Source: Hippophae tibetana (Eukaryota; Streptophyta; Magnoliopsida; Rosales; Elaeagnaceae). From it: a DNA stretch of 64,000 nucleotides. The notes beneath the pieces were generated by a model, which saw nothing but the letters and a program-made list of their open reading frames with translations, had not been told where the DNA came from and did no database searches. The position numbers and the translations under genes are program-made. The stretch covers positions 32,083,843 to 32,147,842 of the forward strand of contig CM072810.1 in the NCBI GenBank assembly GCA_037013495.1, written 5' to 3'. Positions 60,451 through 64,000 of this stretch are shown piece by piece (position 1 is the stretch's first letter; each line of letters opens with the position of its first letter).

Positions 60451-61340
60451 CAACCTCTCACTAAAGATGATAAACACATGACTTTTTTTGTGTTTACTTT
60501 AATTTAATTTTTCATAATTATATATTTTTGTTTTAATAATCTACTTAGGTATACATTTTTTATAGTTATTTATATCATTTAAATCAGTTATTTGTTATTT
60601 TTTATTTTGTAGTTATCGATATTGATTATAGATTTAATTAGTATTAGGATAATTATAAAATTTAAAATATTTTTTTTACTGATATAATTTTAAGTGTAAT
60701 TTAAAGTAAATTTAAATAAACAAAAAAGGAACGGGTCTTGTAAAGTGAAGAAAACTTACGCATGTCGTGGCACTCAAAAATCCTACACTACGACATGAGT
60801 GCTACTATTAAAAAAATAGGAGTGGAAAAAGTTTCATGCCATAACCCGCATTAATGTTTTTTTTTTTTGTATATTCTCCAACCCTAATGCATTTTCATTC
60901 ACTTTTCTCTCATCTTCTTCACAAACAATACATTTTCTCTCCCCCAAACACAAAAAATCCCTCAAAAATCACACATTTCTTTCATTATCTTTCAATTCTT
61001 TTTACAAAAATCTCTTTACCATCTATTTCCTATCGATTCCATTAATTATTCTTTTGAAAATCCATCAACAAAATTAAAAAAAATCTTGATCTTCTTCAAA
61101 AGTGTGTTCTTCAATTTCTTCATCTTCAACAACACAAGTAAGTAATCATAATTTTTTAATATTTCAGTCTTAAATCAAATTCTTTTAATATTGTGAATTA
61201 TTTGTGCATATTTAAGACTTCCAAACCCTAATTTCGACAAAGTGGGGTAAAGAAAATATTTTGGAATAATTTATTTTGTGTTGTTTTTATTTGGATTATT
61301 TGAGAACCTTTAGAATTAGATTTTGTTAAAGTTTTTATGA
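60451..61340 (+). other. leader-like region before the chimeric ORF
   Basis: AT-rich part (60480-60720), then a GTCGTGGCACT/CTACGACATGAGTGC inverted motif (60765-60812), then a pyrimidine-rich stretch (60880-61135) of the type seen in plant leaders. A possible donor (CAAGTAAGTAA) lies near 61135. No ORF of note. Confidence 0.4.
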
Positions 61341-61882
61341 TGGCACCAAAAAGGAGTAGAAATGATAAAGGAAAAAGGGTATCAACTTTTGAGAATTATG
61401 ATAGGGCCAATGTTTTTAGTAATGAGGTCACATTAAGATTTGATAAAATCACATAAGTAAACAAAGGATTTATTATGGAAAGAGGAGTGGACTTTGATTT
61501 TGGGGAAAATTCCCAATTTGAGGAAATTTCTAATGTTATTGTAGTATTAGGATGGAGAAAGTTTGCTATGGAAGATGAACTACATAATGATGATCCTAAA
61601 ACCTTTAAAAAACTTTTAGAAGATGCCGAAAATCTGTTGTATCCAAAATGCAAGAAATACACTAAAATGTCAAGATTCGTTCATTTGTACAATATGAAGG
61701 CAAAAAACGATTTTTCTAACAAGGGATTCACAAAATTATTAAATGTACTAATAGATATATTTCCTGAGGGTAATGAGTTGTCATCTTCAATGTATGAAGT
61801 GAAGAAATCTCTTAGTCGATTTGGCATGGAATATCATAAGAATCATGCTTGTCCAAATGTTTGCATTCTTTATAAGATATAA
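61341..61882 (+). pseudogene. chimeric ORF: plant-transposon-domain start fused to CACTA transposase
   Basis: From ATG 61341 the frame reads MAPKRSRNDKGKR..., is stopped once near 61456, and resumes at 61475 as MERGVDFDFGEN...VVLGWRKF. This is like the N-terminal part of the 'putative plant transposon protein' domain (PF20167). At about 61580 it passes without a stop into FKKLLEDAENLLYPKCKKYTKMSRFVHLYNMKA, which is the start of CACTA (En/Spm) transposase, ending at YHKNHACPNVCILYK. The two parts belong to different families, so the ORF is a fusion. The sequence is moderately preserved: 135 codons without a stop. Confidence 0.65.
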
Positions 61883-62864
61883 TATGAGACATTAGGTGAT
61901 TTTCTGGTGTGTAAAGAATCAAGATGGAAGCATGCTACAAATGATACAACATCTAAGAAAGGCGTGCCCACAAAGGCATTCCCACAAAGGTTCAAAGAAT
62001 GAACCTAATGATGGGATGCTACATCATCCTTTTGATTCTCCAAATTGGAAAGTAGTAAATAATATATGGCCTCAATTTGCATCTGATCCACACAATCTTC
62101 ATTTTTCTATTGTTGTTTATAAAATTAATCCACACAGTTCCCTTAGTAGTAGATATAGTTGATGGCTAGTATATGGTAACATACAACCTTCCTCCATGGT
62201 TGTGTATGAAAGGAAAATTCATTATGCTAACATTATTGATCTCAAGACCTAAACAACCTGGAGTTGATATGGATGTGTATTTGCAACCTTTGATAGATGA
62301 CTTAAAGACATTGGGAAATGATGATGTAAATTTTTATGATTCACACAAGGAAGAATACTTTAACTTAAAGGGGTCATTTTATGGAAAATTAATGATTTTC
62401 ATACCTATGAAAATTTATCAAGAAATGAAACAAAGGGTTATATGGGATGCCCTATTTGTAGCAATGATACTTCTACAATTTATCTTATTCATGGACGAAA
62501 GTTATCTTATAGAAGACATAGAAGATTTTTGCCATCTGGACACTAATTTAGATACCAAAAGAAACATTTCGATGGTGAAGAAGATCATAATCCCACACCA
62601 AGACCTCTATGAGGGGTTAAGATATTAAGGAGATTGAATGGTATGACACTCAAATGACATGAAAAGATGAAAAAAAATACTAACTGATGGAGGGAAACAA
62701 AAGAGGTCAACTAATAAAACGGGTGAACATAAAATTGTTACTCAATCAATAGAACATGATTGTTGGAATAAAAAATCAATATTTTAGGAATTACCTTACT
62801 GGTAAGACCGAAACATTCATCACATCTTAGATGTCATGCACATTGAGAAAAATGTATGTGAAAG
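61883..62864 (+). pseudogene. CACTA (En/Spm, Transposase_21) transposase remnant
   Basis: After a frame break at 61882, 61896-62162 contains GMLHHPFDSPNWKVVNNIWPQFASDP and INPHSSLSS. 62173-62628 contains VTYNLPPWLCMKGKFIMLTLLISRP, a PLIDDLKTL motif and the region before the C-P-x-C motif, which is damaged. 62760-62864 still shows the CHAH.EKNVCES motif, equivalent to MHIEKNVCES. This is the usual order of Transposase_21 (PF02992). No CACTA terminal repeats were seen. It is cut at 62865 by an LTR. Confidence 0.85.
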
Positions 62865-64000
62865 TGATGAGACAAGACCGACAATGCAATACCGATCTTG
62901 GGGATACTTTGGTTTTATTATTTGTAAAACTCTCACAAGTTCAAGAATCATTTTGTAGAAAATGACAAGTATACTCCCAAGGTCGATCTAAGGAAGGAAT
63001 ATATGTGGTTTTTAATTTATTATTTAAACTTTTAAAAACAAAAATAAATCCTAAACATCATGTCACGATATTTTGATTTGTGTTTCCTAATCTAATAAGA
63101 AAAAAAACATAGATATAGATTCAATAAACAATAATGAAAATTTTATCATTCATAATAGTAGAGTATTTAGGGATATAATAATTAAGTTAATTATGCTTTC
63201 TCATATTATTTAGGTTATTAAATATATAAATTAATATTTGTTGATTTTTTTTTGTATAAAAGTGTCCTTAGACGGGGCCCAAATTCTTTTGTTTAATATT
63301 AATTAACTAATATCCTAAGGCATACCTTAAGTATTAAATTTTCACTTTATTTTTAAGAAATAGAAAACTATCTAATCAGAGCTTTAGGCGAAGTGAGTTA
63401 ATTAGACTTTATTCAAGATGTCCAAATTAAACCTAAGAATATAATTATCCTAGTACTAACACTACTACAATAGTGCCCTATGGTCTTCAAAATTTAGCCT
63501 CGGTTATTTTAAAGATTGAGGTTATAGAGTTTTGGTCACAGTCTTATGAAAACTAAGACTATAGTGAATACATATAGCCTCGATTTTATCAATAACCATG
63601 GTCATAAATAACATGATTGGGTGTTTGTAAATATGATATAATAATAATGTTGTTATGCTTGTGAAATATTAATAGGTATAACATTTCCATAACATATAAG
63701 AATAAAATAAAAAAAATAACTATAAATAATTCATTTTAAGATTATACCTCAAAAGAGTTCTTACAGAACTTTGATACTAATTTTGTTGTTGGAAAACCAC
63801 CAAACTAATTTACATTTCCATTTATTGAATCAAAAACTAAAAATCTATAAAAATATAACTAGTTGTTCAAAAAAAAGACAAGAACTCTAATACTAAAAAC
63901 TAAAAGAAAAAATTTCTAGAGAGAGAAAGAGTTGAGAAAATTGTGTGTTTTACAATGGGGGAAGAGGGTCCTTTTAAGGGTGAGGAAAAGGTTAAAAAAG
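62865..64000 (-). mobile_element. Athila-type LTR, minus, continuing beyond the window
   Basis: The end at 62865 reads CATCA on the minus strand, the same as at 39048 and 47289. The body (62950-63460) matches, reversed, LTR-B and the solo LTR (AAAATGACAAGTATACTTCC-like region). It is inserted into the CACTA transposase just after its KNVCES motif. The TATA box and outer end lie outside the window. Confidence 0.7.

Noticed and set aside
61396..61662. 88-codon minus-strand frame
   Set aside because: Antisense to the chimeric transposase ORF.

Overview
The window looks like a transposon-dense, AT-rich nuclear region of a flowering plant, probably a eudicot. The evidence is the full set of plant LTR-retrotransposon lineages (Ty3/gypsy Athila, Tat/Retand and chromovirus types, and Ty1/copia of SIRE type), a CACTA transposase remnant, plant splice signals, and one plant-specific calmodulin-binding-domain gene. 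I cannot name the species. I saw no tRNA, rRNA, CRISPR or bacterial-type operon.

Only one apparently intact host gene is visible. Its CDS is 18899-20272 (+, 457 aa). Its C-terminus matches the plant calmodulin-binding domain family. A probable 5'-UTR exon ends at 16265, and a 2.6-kb leader intron ends at 18868 with a perfect TACTAAC branch point.

The rest is nested, decayed retroelement sequence. 1-3579: end of a SIRE-like copia element with its 3' LTR, facing a related LTR on the other strand. 3580-15650: layered Tat/Retand elements on the minus strand. One of them (Tat-2) is inserted in the gag of another (Tat-3). Its two 363-bp LTRs now lie in opposite orientation but share the target duplication AGTCT, so one end has been inverted. 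Its integrase is split by a 1.9-kb solo LTR flanked by TACAT. 21850-27730: several LTR pieces of the solo-LTR type in both orientations, a foldback insertion, and a copia LTR with the start of gag. 27760-34438: a decayed Athila element on the minus strand (integrase, RT-RNase H, protease, gag, leader, PBS, 5' LTR). 34440-35757: a copia-family LTR cut by that Athila. 37600-42700: a second Athila scrap and a chromovirus (RT, protease, zinc knuckle, gag, PBS, LTR), minus strand. 42800-45014: a plus-strand Athila-like protease and LTR 5' part, interrupted next to its TATA box by a 9-kb element without coding capacity (45015-54011). That element has its own LTRs, a tRNA-iMet-type PBS and a polypurine tract, and its 3' LTR holds a solo Athila LTR. 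54017-60450: rest of the interrupted LTR, then a 3' internal end, a polypurine tract, an LTR and gag in a row, with a 1.2-kb tandem duplication. 61341-62865: a chimeric ORF running into a CACTA transposase remnant, cut by another Athila-type LTR that continues to the window end.

The layout reads as a history: old Tat and Athila insertions, later insertions into their LTRs and genes, removal of some elements to solo LTRs, and at least one local inversion. All retroelement reading frames show stops or frameshifts. I see no clear evidence of a novel functional system. The most informative points are the inversion marked by a shared target duplication, the coding-free LTR element, the chimeric ORF, and the hypervariable 111-bp tandem array beside the Tat integrase.
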